Assembly: GCA_029779845.1 (NCBI GenBank)
Contig: JAKOZT010000130.1
Location: forward strand, 1 to 45,667
Direction: 5' to 3'
DNA from: Pseudomonadota bacterium
GTDB lineage: Bacteria; Pseudomonadota; Gammaproteobacteria; Burkholderiales; Burkholderiaceae_C
Length of the DNA: 45,667 nucleotides
Position numbers and translations under genes: made by a program. Shown here piece by piece: positions 17,822 to 28,878 of this stretch (position 1 is the stretch's first letter; each line of letters opens with the position of its first letter). Under the pieces are notes generated by a model. That model was not told the origin of the DNA, did no database searches, and was given only the letters and a program-made list of their open reading frames with translations.

Positions 17822-20008
17822 TCAGTAGCTCGCCTTCAGCGTGACCGTCAGCTTGCGCGGCTCGCCGTAGAAGTTGCCGTAGCCGCTGTAGCCGATGGTG
17901 CTGAAGTAGCGCTTGTCGAAGACGTTGTCGACGTTGGCCGCCAGCGTCCATTGCGGGTTGATCTCGTAGGCCGCGCGCAGCGCCCACACCGCGTACTTCT
18001 TCTGCACGATGTTGTAGGCGTGGTAGTCGCCGTCGAACTCGCCGCTGGCGGGGTTGTAGGCGGGCACGGAGTCGGAACGGTAGTTCGCGCTCTGCGCATT
18101 GACGCCCCAGCCCGCGCTCAGCCCCGGCACGAAGCGGCCCAGGTTGTGGTTCGACCACAGCTTCAGGATGTGGCGCGGCGTCACGCTGCTGAAGTTCTCG
18201 TTGCCCTCCTGCCGGTCCTGGTTCTTGTTGAAGGTGTAGCCGAAGGCCACCTCCCACTCGTCCGTCAGCTTGCCGTTCAGCTCCAGGTCGACGCCGCGGC
18301 TCGACTTGTTGCCGATCGCCTGGTAGCAGCAATAGGCGTTGCTGCCGGTCGGCGACCACAGCATGTAGACCGCTTCGTTCTCCAGGCGCACGTCGAACAG
18401 CGCCGCGCTGGCCAGCAGCTTGCCGCCGGCCAGGCCGACCTTGACGCCGAGCTCGGTGTTGCTGCCGGTGGCCGGCTTCAGCGTCGGCCCGGCCAGGGTC
18501 TCCAGGTAGCGCGACTGCGACTTCTCGATCTCGGAGCGGCTGGCGTACAGCGACACCGACGGCGTCAGCTCGTAGACCGCGCCGGCGTAGGGCGTGAAGC
18601 TGCCCTTCTGCTTGAACTCGTTGCGCGCCGAGCTCAGCTTGTCGAGCATGGTCTGCTGCTCGCCGAAGGTCCGGCGTCCGCCGACGATCAGCGACAGCCG
18701 CTCGATCGGGCGCATGCGCAGCGAGCCGTACACGCCCGACACCTGCGTGCCGGTGTGGTTCGAGTGCTCCCAGGCCGCCGGCGGATAGGCCCACTCGGGC
18801 GGCGCCACGCGCTCGAAGGCGTTGCCGGCGCCGTAGAAGGTCCAGTTCTGGTCGTAGTCGGTCGAGCTGCGCGCGTGGTCGATGCCGAACACCACGTCGT
18901 GCGACTGGCCGAAGGCCTCGAAGCCGCCCTGCACGTTGGCGTCGACCAGCGTCTCGGAGGCGCGCGTCTTGTCGGCATAGCGCCACCAGTCGGACTCGCG
19001 CGTCGCGTAGCCGATCGCGCCTTCCAGCTCGGCGCCGTTGATGCCGTCGCGTCCTTCGGTGCGGCGCACATTGAGGTCGAGCTTCCAGCCCGCCGCGAGG
19101 CGCTGCTCCAGCCCGGCGAACAGCGCGAGGCTCTTGCGCTCGATCCAGCCCCAGGGCGCGCCCATCGTCGCGCTGCGCGGGAACTTCGGGTCGGCGCCGT
19201 CGACGTAGCGCATCAGGCTGGCGTTGAACGCATCCTGCCTGTCCTTCTGCACGCTGGCGCCGGCGTAGATCGCGGTGTCGGGGCTGGGGTCGACCTGCAG
19301 CATGCCATACAGCATCTCGCGCCGGCTGTGGCTGGGCTTGAAGAAGTGGTCCTTGTCCTCGAACACCGCGACGGCGCGGCCCTTGAGCACGCCGTTGTCG
19401 GTGAGCGGCCCGGTGGCGTCGAGTTCGGCGCGGTAGTTGGCCCAGCTGCCGGCGGAGAGCGTCGCGGTGACGGCCTTGGTCGCCTGCGCGCGCTTGGAGC
19501 GCAGGCTGATCACGCCGCCCGCGTTGCCGGCGCCGTACAGGCCGTCGACGCCGCGCAGCAGCGACACCGACTCGAACTGCGCCAGGTCGGCGTTGTTGTT
19601 GCGGTCGGTGATCACCGAGGTCGCGCCGTTGTCGTAGCGGATGTTCTCGATCTTCAGGCCGCGCGAGTAGTAGTCGTTTCTCAGCCAGAGCTGCTCGCGC
19701 GTGACGCCGGTGGCCTGCCGCATCACGTCGTCGAGCGTCTTGAGCGACTGCTGCTCGATGCGTTCCTGCGTGATCACGGTGATGGACTGCGGCACGTCCT
19801 TGATCGCCTGGTCGCCCTTGCCCGCCGCGGCGGCGGGCGCCTCGACGCGGCTGGCGCGGATGACCACCGGCGCGAGCGTCTGCTCGGCTTTCTGTTCAAC
19901 GGCAGGCTCGGTCTGCGCCAGCGCCGGCGCGGCACAGGCCACGGCAGCGCCGAGCAGCGGGGGGACGAGGAAGGAAACGGGACGGGAGGGAGCGCAACGG
20001 GACGGCAT
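17822..20008 (-). CDS. TonB-dependent siderophore-type receptor
   Basis: A 728-residue outer-membrane receptor. The signal peptide ends near APALAQT. The plug domain (about 60-200) has [20 protein letters not shown], the siderophore-receptor opening, and [19 protein letters not shown]. The rest is a beta-barrel ending in LTVTLKASY with an aromatic last residue. Such receptors import ferric siderophores using TonB energy. No siderophore synthesis genes are nearby, so it probably takes up xenosiderophores. A Fur-like palindrome lies about 35 bp upstream. It is transcribed on its own; the neighbouring sulfate operon is unrelated. Confidence 0.93.
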   Translation of the reverse strand: MPSRCAPSRPVSFLVPPLLGAAVACAAPALAQTEPAVEQKAEQTLAPVVIRASRVEAPAAAAGKGDQAIKDVPQSITVITQERIEQQSLKTLDDVMRQATGVTREQLWLRNDYYSRGLKIENIRYDNGATSVITDRNNNADLAQFESVSLLRGVDGLYGAGNAGGVISLRSKRAQATKAVTATLSAGSWANYRAELDATGPLTDNGVLKGRAVAVFEDKDHFFKPSHSRREMLYGMLQVDPSPDTAIYAGASVQKDRQDAFNASLMRYVDGADPKFPRSATMGAPWGWIERKSLALFAGLEQRLAAGWKLDLNVRRTEGRDGINGAELEGAIGYATRESDWWRYADKTRASETLVDANVQGGFEAFGQSHDVVFGIDHARSSTDYDQNWTFYGAGNAFERVAPPEWAYPPAAWEHSNHTGTQVSGVYGSLRMRPIERLSLIVGGRRTFGEQQTMLDKLSSARNEFKQKGSFTPYAGAVYELTPSVSLYASRSEIEKSQSRYLETLAGPTLKPATGSNTELGVKVGLAGGKLLASAALFDVRLENEAVYMLWSPTGSNAYCCYQAIGNKSSRGVDLELNGKLTDEWEVAFGYTFNKNQDRQEGNENFSSVTPRHILKLWSNHNLGRFVPGLSAGWGVNAQSANYRSDSVPAYNPASGEFDGDYHAYNIVQKKYAVWALRAAYEINPQWTLAANVDNVFDKRYFSTIGYSGYGNFYGEPRKLTVTLKASY

Positions 20009-20042
20009 GGAGCACCAAAAGTTCGCTGAAACCTCGCATGCT

Positions 20043-20061
20043 AATGCAACTAATTCGCATT
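20043..20061 (-). promoter_or_regulatory. Possible Fur box upstream of the TonB receptor
   Basis: On the minus strand the 19-bp sequence AATGCGAATTAGTTGCATT is an imperfect palindrome, with 7 of 9 positions symmetric about a central T. It is AT-rich in an otherwise GC-rich region and 35-53 bp before the receptor start. It resembles Fur boxes only loosely, so the assignment rests mainly on context. Confidence 0.45.
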
Positions 20062-20256
20062 TCTACAACACCTGCCCGCCCCATACCGCGAACGACCACT
20101 CGGCCCAGGCCGCCGGCGCGATGCGCGACTCGCGCGCGCCGCGCTGCAGCAGGGCGCTTTACCTCGTCTTTACCGGCGTGCCGCGCACGATCGTCAACAC
20201 CGCCCGCGACGGGTCGTTAAGCGCACTGCGGCAGTCCCGCCGCGAAGGAGACTCTC

Positions 20257-20454
20257 TTGAGCGCTGCGATTCGTTCGCTGAAGTTGATCGCCCTGGTGCT
20301 GCTGGGCACCGCTGCCGCCGGCTGCTGCGTGCTGCCGCCCTTTGGCCCGGGGCACGGCCCGCGTGGCCACGGCGGCTACTACCAGGGCCAGGGGCCGCAG
20401 GGCGGTCCGTGGGGGCCCGGCCCCGGCGGCGGGCCGCGCTACCCGGGCCGTTGA
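20257..20454 (+). CDS. Small Gly/Pro-rich lipoprotein
   Basis: A 65-residue protein starting with TTG at 20257, with AAGGAG six bases upstream, which decides the start. The N-terminus is a lipoprotein signal (IRSLKLIALVLLGTAAAGC) with Cys at about 22. The mature part is very rich in Gly, Pro, His and Tyr, with GPGHGPRGHGG-type repeats. Function is unknown; such low-complexity tails are common in small envelope lipoproteins. It ends 45 bp from the convergent membrane-protein gene. Confidence 0.6.
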   Translation: MSAAIRSLKLIALVLLGTAAAGCCVLPPFGPGHGPRGHGGYYQGQGPQGGPWGPGPGGGPRYPGR

Positions 20455-20499
20455 TCCGACAGCGCCGCGGCGCGAACTCGCGCGCCAGCGGCTCGAAGT

Positions 20500-20991
20500 T
20501 CAATGCCCCGCGTGCGGCGCCGCCACGGCGCCGAGCACCGCCGGGTCGAGCATGCCGAAGATCATCGCGATGTGCGCGACGACTAGGAAGCCCGCCACCG
20601 CCAGCGCGTGGCGCGCCAGGCGAGTCTCGGGGCTCCAGCCCTTGCCGATCCAGCGCAGGTCGATCAGCGCCATCGCGCCCAGCGGCAGCACGCCGGCGAG
20701 GTAGGCGCCGACCGCGATCACGTCGGCCGGCCCGCGCCACTGCCCGCCGCTGGTCAGCGGCACGACCGCGTTGGCCATCAGGTAGACGAACACGCCGACG
20801 AAATACGCGCCGACGGCGATGCTCGCCGCGCGGTTGATGTTCACCAGCGCGCCGGTGGTGGGCCGGTGCAGCAGGATGAAGAGTTCGGTGACCGCCACCG
20901 TCTCCGCGAGGATGACGGGTACGGCCATGAAGAGGATCAGGTTCCAGGGCTGGTTCTCGGCCAGCAGTTGCATGTAGTGGGTCATGTTCAT
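20500..20991 (-). CDS. Four-helix inner-membrane protein of unknown function
   Basis: A 163-residue protein with four clear hydrophobic helices at about 17-41, 54-78, 88-111 and 127-152. Two His residues near the ends (HYMQLL and the C-terminal APHAGH) might bind metal or haem. I do not recognise the family with confidence. It lies 90 bp downstream of the Cys/His-rich exported protein on the same strand and may be co-transcribed with it, which hints at a metal-related role. Confidence 0.75.
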   Translation of the reverse strand: MNMTHYMQLLAENQPWNLILFMAVPVILAETVAVTELFILLHRPTTGALVNINRAASIAVGAYFVGVFVYLMANAVVPLTSGGQWRGPADVIAVGAYLAGVLPLGAMALIDLRWIGKGWSPETRLARHALAVAGFLVVAHIAMIFGMLDPAVLGAVAAPHAGH

Positions 20992-21081
20992 GATCGAATG
21001 CCTGTGCAGGTACGTTCTTTCGCGCCGCGTGCGAAGACGCGGGCGATCCGGTTCAACGGGAAAGGGAGGAACGGAAGAACG

Positions 21082-21447
21082 TCAGGCCGTCGGCGGCGGC
21101 GGCTCGGGCGCGATGGTGCGGCCCGGCGGAATGGCCTCGTCGGTGCAAAGACGCGTGCGCGTGGCGCTGCGATGCACGCTCGTCACCGTGGCGACGGCCG
21201 CCGTCGGCGCGCAGGCCGATGCGCAAGCGGCGGCGCAGGCGCTGCTCTGGCCGCAATGCTCCAGGGCGGCATCGGCCTGGGCATTGGCCGCGCCGTCGTG
21301 CTCATGGGCGCAAGGCTCGTCGGCCGCCGCCACGACCGCAGCAGCAGCCGCGGCCGGCAGCATGGCGAACGCCAGCGCCGGGCGCAGGCCCAGCGGCCCC
21401 GCGAGGACGAGGCTGAGGATGACGAGAACGATGCGCCAGCGCAGCAT
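21082..21447 (-). CDS. Small exported Cys/His-rich protein
   Basis: A 121-residue protein beginning with a signal sequence (MLRWRIVLVILSLVLAGPLG, then LRPALAFA). The mature part has a cluster of Cys and His: EPCAHEHDG, EHCGQSSACAAACASACAP and RLCTDEA. It recalls DUF2946-type proteins linked to metal handling, but I cannot confirm this. A longer in-frame start at 21477 adds ten residues before the signal and is less likely. Its position upstream of the four-helix membrane gene suggests a two-gene unit. Confidence 0.6.
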   Translation of the reverse strand: MLRWRIVLVILSLVLAGPLGLRPALAFAMLPAAAAAAVVAAADEPCAHEHDGAANAQADAALEHCGQSSACAAACASACAPTAAVATVTSVHRSATRTRLCTDEAIPPGRTIAPEPPPPTA

Positions 21448-21516
21448 GCCGCGAGCATACGGCCTGCCGGCCGGCACCGCCTGACGCCCCTCAAATCGCC
21501 CGGTGCCCGATGCCGC

Positions 21517-22554
21517 TCAGGCGTACAGCCGCGCCTGCGCCTCCAGCCCCACCGGCCGGATCTTCGACGCCATCCCGGCGCAGCCGAAGGCCTCGAAGCG
21601 CTCGATGCAGACGTCGCGCGCGGCGGCCGTCGCGTCCTTGAGGAACTTGCGCGGGTCGAACTCGCTGGTGTCCTTGGCCATCGCGCGGCGCATCGCACCG
21701 GTCATCGCCAGGCGGATGTCGGTGTCGATGTTGATCTTGCGCACGCCGTGGCGGATGCCTTCCTGGATCTCCTCGACCGGCACGCCGTAGGTCTCCTTGA
21801 TGCTGCCGCCGTGCTCGCGGATGATCGCCAGCCACTCCTGCGGCACCGACGACGAGCCGTGCATCACCAGGTGCGTGCGGGGGATCTTCGCGTGGATCTG
21901 CTTGATGCGCTCGATCGCGAGGATGTCGCCGGTGGGCTTGCGGGTGAACTTGTAGGCGCCGTGGCTGGTGCCGATCGCGATCGCCAGCGCGTCGACGCCG
22001 GTCTGCCTGACGAAATCCGCCGCCTGGTCGGGATCGGTCAGCAGCTGATCGTGGCTGAGCGTTCCGGCCGCGCCGACGCCATCCTCCTCGCCGGCCTGGC
22101 CCGATTCCAGCGAGCCGAGGCAGCCCAGCTCGCCCTCCACCGACACGCCCACCGCATGCGCCATCTCGCAGACGCGGCGCGTCACGTCGACGTTGTAGTC
22201 GTAGCTGGCCGGCGTCTTGGCGTCCTCGCGCAGCGAGCCGTCCATCATCACGCTGGTGAAGCCGGAGCGGATGCTCTGCATGCACACCGCCGGGCTGGCG
22301 CCGTGATCCTGGTGCATCACGATCGGAATGTCGGGGTACATCTCGACCGCCGCTTCCACCATCTTGCGCAGGAAGGGCTCGCCGGCGTACTTGCGCGCGC
22401 CCGCCGAGGCTTGCAGGATGACCGGCGCATCGGTCTTGCTCGCCGCCTGCATGATCGCCTGGATCTGCTCGAGGTTGTTGACGTTGAAGGCCGGCACGCC
22501 GTAGCCGTGCTCGGCGGCGTGGTCCAGCAGCTGGCGCAGGGAGATCATGGCCAT
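21517..22554 (-). CDS. cbbA: Class II fructose-bisphosphate aldolase (Calvin cycle)
   Basis: A 345-residue zinc-dependent aldolase that makes fructose-1,6- and sedoheptulose-1,7-bisphosphate. Metal and substrate motifs are visible: MHQDHGASP near residue 82, [19 protein letters not shown] and KINIDTDIR. The start [10 protein letters not shown] has AGGAG upstream. It follows transketolase by 16 bp and is the last gene of the cbb operon. A palindrome TGCCGGCCGGCA about 41 bp beyond the stop may help termination. Confidence 0.95.
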   Translation of the reverse strand: MAMISLRQLLDHAAEHGYGVPAFNVNNLEQIQAIMQAASKTDAPVILQASAGARKYAGEPFLRKMVEAAVEMYPDIPIVMHQDHGASPAVCMQSIRSGFTSVMMDGSLREDAKTPASYDYNVDVTRRVCEMAHAVGVSVEGELGCLGSLESGQAGEEDGVGAAGTLSHDQLLTDPDQAADFVRQTGVDALAIAIGTSHGAYKFTRKPTGDILAIERIKQIHAKIPRTHLVMHGSSSVPQEWLAIIREHGGSIKETYGVPVEEIQEGIRHGVRKINIDTDIRLAMTGAMRRAMAKDTSEFDPRKFLKDATAAARDVCIERFEAFGCAGMASKIRPVGLEAQARLYA

Positions 22555-22570
22555 CGTGGGCTCCTGAAGT

Positions 22571-24613
22571 TCAAGACGTTGCGAGTTCTGGCGCCGGCGC
22601 GGCGCTGAGCAGCTGCGCGGCACGCGCGGCCACCATTTCCGCGACCAGGCCGAAGTGGCGGAACAGGTCGCCGGCGGGCGCCGATTCGCCGAAGCGGTCG
22701 AGGCCGACCACGTCGCCGTTTTCGCCGACGTGCTTCCACCACAGCCCGGTGCTGCCGGCTTCGACCGCGAGGCGCGGCAGGCGGCGCGGAATGACCTCGC
22801 TGCGATACGCCGCGTCCTGACGCTCGAAGACATCGAGGCAGGGCACCGAGACCACGCGCGCCGCGATGCCATCGCCCGCCAGCAGCGTGGCGGCAGCGAG
22901 CGCGATGCTCACTTCGGAGCCGGTGGCGATCAGCACCACTTGCTCGTTGGGCGGCCGGCGCAGCACGTAGCCGCCGCGGGCGATGGCATCGCTGCGTTCC
23001 TGCCCCGCTTCGGCGGCATGCGGCAGCGCCTGGCGGCTCAATGCCAGCACGCTCGGGCCGTCGCTGCGCCGCAGCGCTTCGCGCCAGGCGACGGCTGTTT
23101 CGGTCGCGTCGGCGGGCCGCCACACGTCGAGTCCGGGAATCAACCGAAGACTCGAGACATGCTCCACCGGCTGGTGCGTAGGCCCGTCTTCGCCCAGGCC
23201 GATCGAATCGTGCGTGAACACGTGCACCACCGGCAGCTTCATCAGCGCCGCCATGCGCAGCGCGTTGCGGCTGTAGTCGCTGAACGTGAGGAACGTGCCG
23301 CCGTAGGGCCGCAGGCCGCCGTGCAGCGCGATGCCGTTCATGATCGCCGCCATGCCGAACTCGCGCACGCCGTAGTGCACGTGGTTGCCGGTGCGCTCGC
23401 CGGTGAGCGCCTGGCTGCCCTTCCAGTCGGTCAGGTTCGAGCCGGTCAGGTCGGCCGAGCCGCCGAGCAGCCCGGGCAGCTGCGGCGCCACCGCGTTGAG
23501 CAGTTCCTGCGAGGCCTTGCGCGTGGCGACGCTGGCGCGCTTCGTTTCGGTCTCGGCGATCGCCTTCGCGAACGCTTGCTCGGCGGCAGCCGGCAGGCTG
23601 TTCAACGCGAAGCGCCGCAGCAGTTCGTGGGCCAGCTCGGGGTGCGCCTCGGCATAGGCGCTGAAACTCGCCTGCCATTCGCGCCTCAACTGCGCGCCGC
23701 GCTCGCGCGCCGACCACGCTTCGCGCACCGCATCGGGAATCTCGAAGGCCGGCCACTGCCAGCCGAGCTGCTCGCGCGTCTTCGCGATCTCCTCGGCGCC
23801 CAGCGCCTCGCCGTGCGCCTTGGCGGTGCCGGCGCGGTTCGGCGAGCCGAAGCCGATGGTCGTGCGGCAGCAGATCAGGACCGGCTTCTCGGAGGCCTTC
23901 GCAGCGGCTATCGCCGCATCGAGCGCGGCGCGGTCGTGGCCGTCGACACCGCGGATCACGGTCCAGCCGTAGGCCTCGAAGCGCGCCGGCGTGTCGTCGC
24001 CGAACCAGCCCTTCACGTCGCCGTCGATCGAGATGCCGTTGTCGTCCCAGAAGGCCACCAGCTTGTTCAAGCGCCAGGTGCCGGCCAGCGACGCGGCCTC
24101 GTGGCTGATGCCTTCCATCAGGCAGCCGTCGCCGAGGAAGACCCAGGTACGGTGGTCGATCACGCCGTGCCCGGGCCGGTTGAACTCGGCGGCCAGCAGC
24201 TTCTCGGCAAGCGCCATGCCGACGGCATTCGTGATGCCCTGGCCGAGCGGGCCGGTGGTGGTCTCGACGCCGGGCGTCAGGCCGTGCTCGGGGTGGCCCG
24301 GCGTCAGCGAGTGCAGCTGGCGGAAGCGCCGCAGTTCGCTCATCGGCAGCGCGTAGCCGGTCAAATGCAGCAGCGCGTAGAGCAGCATCGAGCCGTGGCC
24401 GTTGGAGAGCACGAAGCGGTCGCGGTCGATCCACTGCGCATCGGCCGGGTCGTGCCTGAGGTGGTGGCGCCAAAGCGCTTCGGCGATGTCGGCCATGCCC
24501 ATCGGCATGCCGGGGTGGCCGGAGTTGGCGGCCTGCACCGCGTCGATCGCCAGCACGCGCAGCGCGTTGGCGCACAGCGTGCGCAGGGCGGATTGATCGA
24601 GGGAAGCGGTCAT
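22571..24613 (-). CDS. cbbT: Transketolase (Calvin cycle)
   Basis: A 680-residue thiamine diphosphate enzyme that transfers two-carbon units in regeneration of ribulose bisphosphate. N-terminal motifs include [11 protein letters not shown] and [18 protein letters not shown]. The ThDP/Mg motif is [18 protein letters not shown], and the pyrimidine domain has [20 protein letters not shown]. The length is normal for the family. It lies 16 bp after cbbP. Confidence 0.97.
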   Translation of the reverse strand: MTASLDQSALRTLCANALRVLAIDAVQAANSGHPGMPMGMADIAEALWRHHLRHDPADAQWIDRDRFVLSNGHGSMLLYALLHLTGYALPMSELRRFRQLHSLTPGHPEHGLTPGVETTTGPLGQGITNAVGMALAEKLLAAEFNRPGHGVIDHRTWVFLGDGCLMEGISHEAASLAGTWRLNKLVAFWDDNGISIDGDVKGWFGDDTPARFEAYGWTVIRGVDGHDRAALDAAIAAAKASEKPVLICCRTTIGFGSPNRAGTAKAHGEALGAEEIAKTREQLGWQWPAFEIPDAVREAWSARERGAQLRREWQASFSAYAEAHPELAHELLRRFALNSLPAAAEQAFAKAIAETETKRASVATRKASQELLNAVAPQLPGLLGGSADLTGSNLTDWKGSQALTGERTGNHVHYGVREFGMAAIMNGIALHGGLRPYGGTFLTFSDYSRNALRMAALMKLPVVHVFTHDSIGLGEDGPTHQPVEHVSSLRLIPGLDVWRPADATETAVAWREALRRSDGPSVLALSRQALPHAAEAGQERSDAIARGGYVLRRPPNEQVVLIATGSEVSIALAAATLLAGDGIAARVVSVPCLDVFERQDAAYRSEVIPRRLPRLAVEAGSTGLWWKHVGENGDVVGLDRFGESAPAGDLFRHFGLVAEMVAARAAQLLSAAPAPELATS

Positions 24614-24629
24614 CGTCGTGTCTCCCCGC

Positions 24630-25508
24630 TCAATGGCCCAGCGCCTTCTTGCGGCGCTCCACCAGCCGAAGAATCATCGGCGTGAAGATCAGCTGCATCG
24701 CCAGCTCCATCTTGCCGCCGGGCACCACCAGCGTGTTGGCGCGGCTCATCCACGAGTCGTGCAGCATCGACAGCAGGTAGGGGAAGTCGATGCCGGCCGG
24801 GTTCGCGAAGCGGATCACGACGATGCTCTCGTCGGCGGTCGGGATGGTGCGCGCGATGAACGGATCGGAGGTGTCGACCACCGGCACGCGCTGGAAGTTG
24901 ATGTGCGTGCGCGTGAACTGCGGGCAGATGTAGTGCACGTAGTCGGGCATGCGGCGCAGGATCACGTCGGTCACCGCCTCGGTGGAGTAGCCGCGCATGT
25001 TCTTGTCGCGGTGCAGCTTCTGGATCCACTCGAGGTTGATCACCGGCACCACGCCGATCAGCAGGTCGGGGTAGCGCGCGATGTCGACCGTCTCGGTGCT
25101 CACGCCGCCGTGCAGGCCCTCGTAGAACATCAGCTCGCTCTTGGGCAGGTTCTCCCAGGGCGTGAAGGTGCCGGGCTCCTGCTTGTACGGCGCGGCCTCG
25201 TTGGCGTCGTGCAGGTACTTGCGGCTCTTGCCGGTACCGCTCTCGGCGTAGTCGCGGAACAGCGCCTCCAGCTCCTCGAAGAGGTTGCCCTCCTGGCCGA
25301 AGTGGCTGAAGTTGCGGTTGCCGTCGGCCTCGGCCTCGGCGAGCTTCTCGCGCATCGCCTTGCGGTCGTAGCGGTGGAAGGCGTCGCCCTCGATGACGGC
25401 GGCGTCGACCTTCTCGCGCCGGAAGATGGCCTCGAAGGTGCGCGTCACCGAGGTGGTGCCGGCGCCCGACGATCCGGTGATCGCGATGATGGGGTGCTTG
25501 GCGGACAT
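24630..25508 (-). CDS. cbbP: Phosphoribulokinase
   Basis: A 292-residue ATP-dependent kinase that forms ribulose-1,5-bisphosphate, unique to the Calvin cycle. The P-loop is GSSGAGTTS near residue 12. [10 protein letters not shown] and the conserved EGLHGG segment are present, and the length fits the proteobacterial octameric type. It follows cbbF by 156 bp, a wider gap than elsewhere in the operon because a repeat element lies between them. Confidence 0.97.
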   Translation of the reverse strand: MSAKHPIIAITGSSGAGTTSVTRTFEAIFRREKVDAAVIEGDAFHRYDRKAMREKLAEAEADGNRNFSHFGQEGNLFEELEALFRDYAESGTGKSRKYLHDANEAAPYKQEPGTFTPWENLPKSELMFYEGLHGGVSTETVDIARYPDLLIGVVPVINLEWIQKLHRDKNMRGYSTEAVTDVILRRMPDYVHYICPQFTRTHINFQRVPVVDTSDPFIARTIPTADESIVVIRFANPAGIDFPYLLSMLHDSWMSRANTLVVPGGKMELAMQLIFTPMILRLVERRKKALGH

Positions 25509-25558
25509 GGTGGTCTTCCTGGAAGTGGGGAATTCGATGGTCTTGCTCGGTATGGATC

Positions 25559-25658
25559 CCGTTCGGGCTGAGCCTGTCGAAGCCCACCGAGGTGCAACGC
25601 CAGGCCCTTCGACAAGCTCAGGGCGAACGGATCTCTACTCAGGGCGCACGGATCTCTG
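25559..25658. repeat. Second CCGTTCG palindromic repeat plus a 21-bp tandem repeat
   Basis: The element 25559-25630 is bounded by CCGTTCG and CGAACGG and shares GGGCTGAGC, TGTCGAAGCC and CTTCGAC blocks with the copy in cysW. Its right end is duplicated: bases 25617-25637 and 25638-25658 match at 19 of 21 positions. The whole sits between cbbF (ending at 25665) and cbbP, and may form an mRNA hairpin within the operon. Confidence 0.8.
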
Positions 25659-25664
25659 CGTCGG

Positions 25665-26738
25665 TCAGAGCGTGGTCGCGAACAGGCCGCGCTTGCCGAA
25701 CAGGGGCGACTTGAACGAGTCCAGCGGCTCCTCGGCGTGGTAGCGCTCGATGCGCGCCACCTCCTCGGCCGAGCCGAAGATGAAGCCGATGCGCTGGTGC
25801 AGCGCCTCGGGCGCAACGTCCAGGATGCGCTTGTGCCCGGTGGTGGCGCGGCCGCCGGCCTGCTCGACCAGCATCGCGATCGGGCTGGCCTCGTACAGCA
25901 GGCGCAGCCGCCCGGCCTTGCTCGGATCCTTGTTGTCGCGCGGGTACATGAACACGCCGCCGCGCATCAGGATGCGGTGCGTCTCGGCCACCAGCGAGGC
26001 GATCCAGCGCATGTTGAAGTCCACGCCGCGCGGCCCGGTGCTGCCGGCCATGCATTCGTCGACGTAGCGCTTGACGGCCGGCTCCCAGAAGCGGCTGTTC
26101 GAGGCGTTGATCGCGAACTCGCGCGTCTGCTGCGGGATCGCCAGGTCGCGGTGGCTCAGCACCCACTCGCCCAGCGACGGCTCGAGCGTGAAGGCGTGCG
26201 TGCCGTTGCCCAGCGTCAGCACCAGCATCGTCGAAGGGCCGTAGATCGCGTAGCCGGCGCACACCTGCTCGACACCGGGCTGCAGGAAGTCCTCCGGCTT
26301 CGCGTCCTCGCCCGGCGTGGGCGCGCGCAGCACCGAGAAGATGCTGCCCACCGAGACGTTGACGTCGATGTTGGAAGACCCGTCGAGCGGATCGAACAGC
26401 AGCAGGTACTTGCCGCGCGGGTACTGCGGCGGCAGCACGTAGGGCGCGTCCATCTCCTCCGACACCATGCCGGCGACGTGGCCGTCCCACTCGGCCGAGC
26501 GCAGGAACAGCTCGTTGCTCTCGATGTCCAGCGGCTTCTGGTCCTCGCCCTGCACGTTGACGCTGCCGGCGCTGCCGTGCGTGCCGGCGAGCGCGCCGAG
26601 CGCCACCTTGCGCGAGATCGCCTTGCAGGCGAGCGACACGTCGGTGACCAGCGCGTTGAGGTCTCCGGTGGCGCCGGGGTGGCGGCGCCGCTGCTCGATC
26701 AGGAACTGCGTGAGGGTGGGTCTTCCGCCGGTGGGCAT
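25665..26738 (-). CDS. cbbF: Class I fructose-1,6-bisphosphatase
   Basis: A 357-residue Mg-dependent phosphatase. The signature [17 protein letters not shown] is near residue 117, and [20 protein letters not shown] and the Lys-containing end [12 protein letters not shown] are conserved. It removes the C1 phosphate in regeneration of the CO2 acceptor. The ATG has AGGAG upstream. It follows cbbZ by 9 bp. Confidence 0.96.
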   Translation of the reverse strand: MPTGGRPTLTQFLIEQRRRHPGATGDLNALVTDVSLACKAISRKVALGALAGTHGSAGSVNVQGEDQKPLDIESNELFLRSAEWDGHVAGMVSEEMDAPYVLPPQYPRGKYLLLFDPLDGSSNIDVNVSVGSIFSVLRAPTPGEDAKPEDFLQPGVEQVCAGYAIYGPSTMLVLTLGNGTHAFTLEPSLGEWVLSHRDLAIPQQTREFAINASNSRFWEPAVKRYVDECMAGSTGPRGVDFNMRWIASLVAETHRILMRGGVFMYPRDNKDPSKAGRLRLLYEASPIAMLVEQAGGRATTGHKRILDVAPEALHQRIGFIFGSAEEVARIERYHAEEPLDSFKSPLFGKRGLFATTL

Positions 26739-26747
26739 GACGGTCTC

Positions 26748-27452
26748 CTAGTTGTTGGCAATCGGTTCGGCGGCAGCGCGGCACGACAGCGCGGCGCGCA
26801 GTTCGTGCGGCGCGGCGATGCGCAGCGGGTCCAGCCAGGCCGGCAGCGCGGCCGCGCCGTAGCCCCAGCCCACGCACACCGCGCGGCAGCCGGCGGCGTG
26901 CGCGGCACGCATGTCGGGCTCGGCGTCGCCGACCATCAGCAGCTGGTGCGGCGCGACGCGCAGGCGCTCGCAGGCGGCCAGCAGCAGCGCCGGCGCGGGC
27001 TTGCGTTGCGCCGGCGTGTCGGCGCCGTAGACGCCGCTCAGGGACGGCGTCAGCCCTGCCGCTTCGAGCACGGCGCGCGCCAGCGGCGTCGGCTTGTTGG
27101 TGACCACCACCAGCGGCATCGCGCGGTGCAGCGCCGACAGCATCTCGGCGATGCCCGGATAGACGCTGCCGCCGGCCAGCGGCGCGGCGAGCGTGGCGGC
27201 ATCGAACCAGCGGCGCAGGCGGGCGCGCAGCGCGATGTCGTCCGCGTCGGCGCCTTGCGCGTCGAGGGCGCGGGCGATCAGCGCATCGGGTCCGTCGCCG
27301 ATCCAGCCGCGCACACGATCGACGTCGAAGCGCGGCAGGCCTTCGCGGCGCAGCGCGGAGTTCAAGGCGCGCTGGATGTCGGGCGCGCTGTCGACCAGCG
27401 TGCCGTCGAGATCGAAGGCAATCGCGCGGATGGCGCGCAGCTCATCCTTCAT
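26748..27452 (-). CDS. cbbZ: Phosphoglycolate phosphatase
   Basis: A 234-residue HAD-type phosphatase. The catalytic motif [14 protein letters not shown] is near residue 12, with VVVTNKPTP and the [13 protein letters not shown] metal motif later. It clears the 2-phosphoglycolate made by RuBisCO oxygenation. The start overlaps the end of the epimerase gene by 4 bp, and cbbF follows after 9 bp. It could also be called gph; the place in the operon supports cbbZ. Confidence 0.93.
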   Translation of the reverse strand: MKDELRAIRAIAFDLDGTLVDSAPDIQRALNSALRREGLPRFDVDRVRGWIGDGPDALIARALDAQGADADDIALRARLRRWFDAATLAAPLAGGSVYPGIAEMLSALHRAMPLVVVTNKPTPLARAVLEAAGLTPSLSGVYGADTPAQRKPAPALLLAACERLRVAPHQLLMVGDAEPDMRAAHAAGCRAVCVGWGYGAAALPAWLDPLRIAAPHELRAALSCRAAAEPIANN

Positions 27453-28132
27453 GCCGCCTCCAGCGCTTCGCCGCGGATCGCGGCGATCGCATCGCGGTAC
27501 GCCGCCACGTCGCGCGTGCCGGTGAACACCGCCGAGCCGGCCACCAGCGTGTCGGCACCGGCCGCAGCGATGGCGCGCGCGTTGTCGCGCTTGACGCCGC
27601 CATCGACTTCCAGCCAGATGGGCTTGCCGGTCGAGGCTATGCGCCGACGGATCGCCTCGATCTTGCGCAGCGCCGAGGCTATGAAGGCCTGCCCGCCGAA
27701 GCCGGGGTTGACCGACATGACCAGCACCAGGTCCAGATCCTCCAGCACGTGGTCCAGCACCGCCAGCGGCGTCGCCGGGTTCAGCACCAGCCCGGCCTTG
27801 CAGCCCTGCGAGCGGATCAGCTGGATCGTGCGGTGCACATGCTCGCTCGCCTCGGGGTGGAAGCTGATGATGCCGGCGCCGGCCTGCGCGAACAGAGGCA
27901 CCAGCGCATCGACCGGCTTGACCATCAGGTGCACGTCGATCGGCACCGTCGAATGAGGTTTGATCGCCTGGCACACCAGCGGCCCGACCGTCAGGTTGGG
28001 CACGTAGTGGTTGTCCATCACGTCGAAGTGGATCAGGTCGGCGCCGGCCGCGATCACCGCGCGCACCTCCTCGCCGAGCTTCGCGAAGTCGGCCGACAGC
28101 AGGCTGGGCGCGATGCGGATCTCGCGGCTCAT
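27449..28132 (-). CDS. cbbE: Ribulose-phosphate 3-epimerase
   Basis: A 227-residue TIM-barrel epimerase linking xylulose-5-phosphate and ribulose-5-phosphate. Motifs [17 protein letters not shown] near residue 35, [19 protein letters not shown] and [10 protein letters not shown] carry the catalytic Asp and metal ligands. The start overlaps the end of cbbY by 4 bp. The general name rpe also applies. Confidence 0.96.
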   Translation of the reverse strand: MSREIRIAPSLLSADFAKLGEEVRAVIAAGADLIHFDVMDNHYVPNLTVGPLVCQAIKPHSTVPIDVHLMVKPVDALVPLFAQAGAGIISFHPEASEHVHRTIQLIRSQGCKAGLVLNPATPLAVLDHVLEDLDLVLVMSVNPGFGGQAFIASALRKIEAIRRRIASTGKPIWLEVDGGVKRDNARAIAAAGADTLVAGSAVFTGTRDVAAYRDAIAAIRGEALEAA

Positions 28133-28878
28133 CCCGCCGCTCCGGCATACAGCGCAGAAAACTCGCTGCGCGGGCGGCGGTCGCCCAGGCGCGCGAGTTC
28201 GGCGTAGTCGACTTCGCCCAGGTGCTGCAACACCAGCCCGGCCTCGGCGAAGTCGTGATGCTCGGTCCAGTAGGTCGGCGTCACCACCGTCCACAACCCG
28301 GCGCGCGTGGCGGCAAGCAGGCCGTTGCGCGAATCTTCCAGCGCCACCACCTGCTCGACGTCGACGCCGAGATGCCGCAGCGCGAGCTGGTAGATGTCGG
28401 GCGCCGGCTTCTTGGCCGCCACCTGGTCGCCGCAGGCGATCACGCTGAACTTCTCGATGCCGCGCGGGCCGAGCGTCGCGTTCAGCAGCGCGTCGATGTT
28501 GGCAGCGGTGGTGGTGCTGGCGATCGCGAGGCGGCAGCCGGCGGCGAGCGCCTGGTCGATCAGTTGTTCGACACCCTCGCGCAGCGGCACCGCGCCGTCG
28601 GCGACGAAGGCGCTGTAGAACCTGGTCTTCTCGGCGTGGATCGCCGGGATCAGCGCAGTCAGCTGCTTGCGCTCGGCGGTCGAGAGCGTCTTGGTGGCGA
28701 GATAGGCCGCGATGCGCTCCTTGCCGCCGGTGGTCTTGAGCAGCTCCTTGTAGGCATCGGGGCTCCAGCGCCAGTCGAGCCTGAAGCGCTCGAAGGCGTT
28801 GTTGAAGGCGACGCGGTGCGCTTCCTCGGTGTCGGCCATCGTGCCGTCGACGTCGAAGATCAGGGCTTCCAGGCTCAT
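28129..28878 (-). CDS. cbbY: CbbY, HAD-family xylulose-1,5-bisphosphate phosphatase type
   Basis: A 249-residue HAD phosphatase. The nucleophile motif [19 protein letters not shown] is at residues 8-26, with ASTTTAANI and [10 protein letters not shown] further on. CbbY proteins of red-type RuBisCO operons remove xylulose-1,5-bisphosphate, an inhibitor of RuBisCO. Its place directly after cbbX, with a 4-bp overlap, fits that role. Confidence 0.94.
   Translation of the reverse strand: MSLEALIFDVDGTMADTEEAHRVAFNNAFERFRLDWRWSPDAYKELLKTTGGKERIAAYLATKTLSTAERKQLTALIPAIHAEKTRFYSAFVADGAVPLREGVEQLIDQALAAGCRLAIASTTTAANIDALLNATLGPRGIEKFSVIACGDQVAAKKPAPDIYQLALRHLGVDVEQVVALEDSRNGLLAATRAGLWTVVTPTYWTEHHDFAEAGLVLQHLGEVDYAELARLGDRRPRSEFSALYAGAAG

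Noticed and set aside
17951..20029. 692-codon plus-strand frame opposite the TonB receptor
   Set aside because: No recognisable motif; the receptor on the other strand has signal peptide, plug and barrel.
22655..24685. 676-codon plus-strand frame opposite transketolase
   Set aside because: Antisense shadow; transketolase has all its motifs.
25737..27956. 739-codon plus-strand frame opposite cbbF, cbbZ and cbbE
   Set aside because: Spans three well-identified genes on the other strand and has shadow composition.
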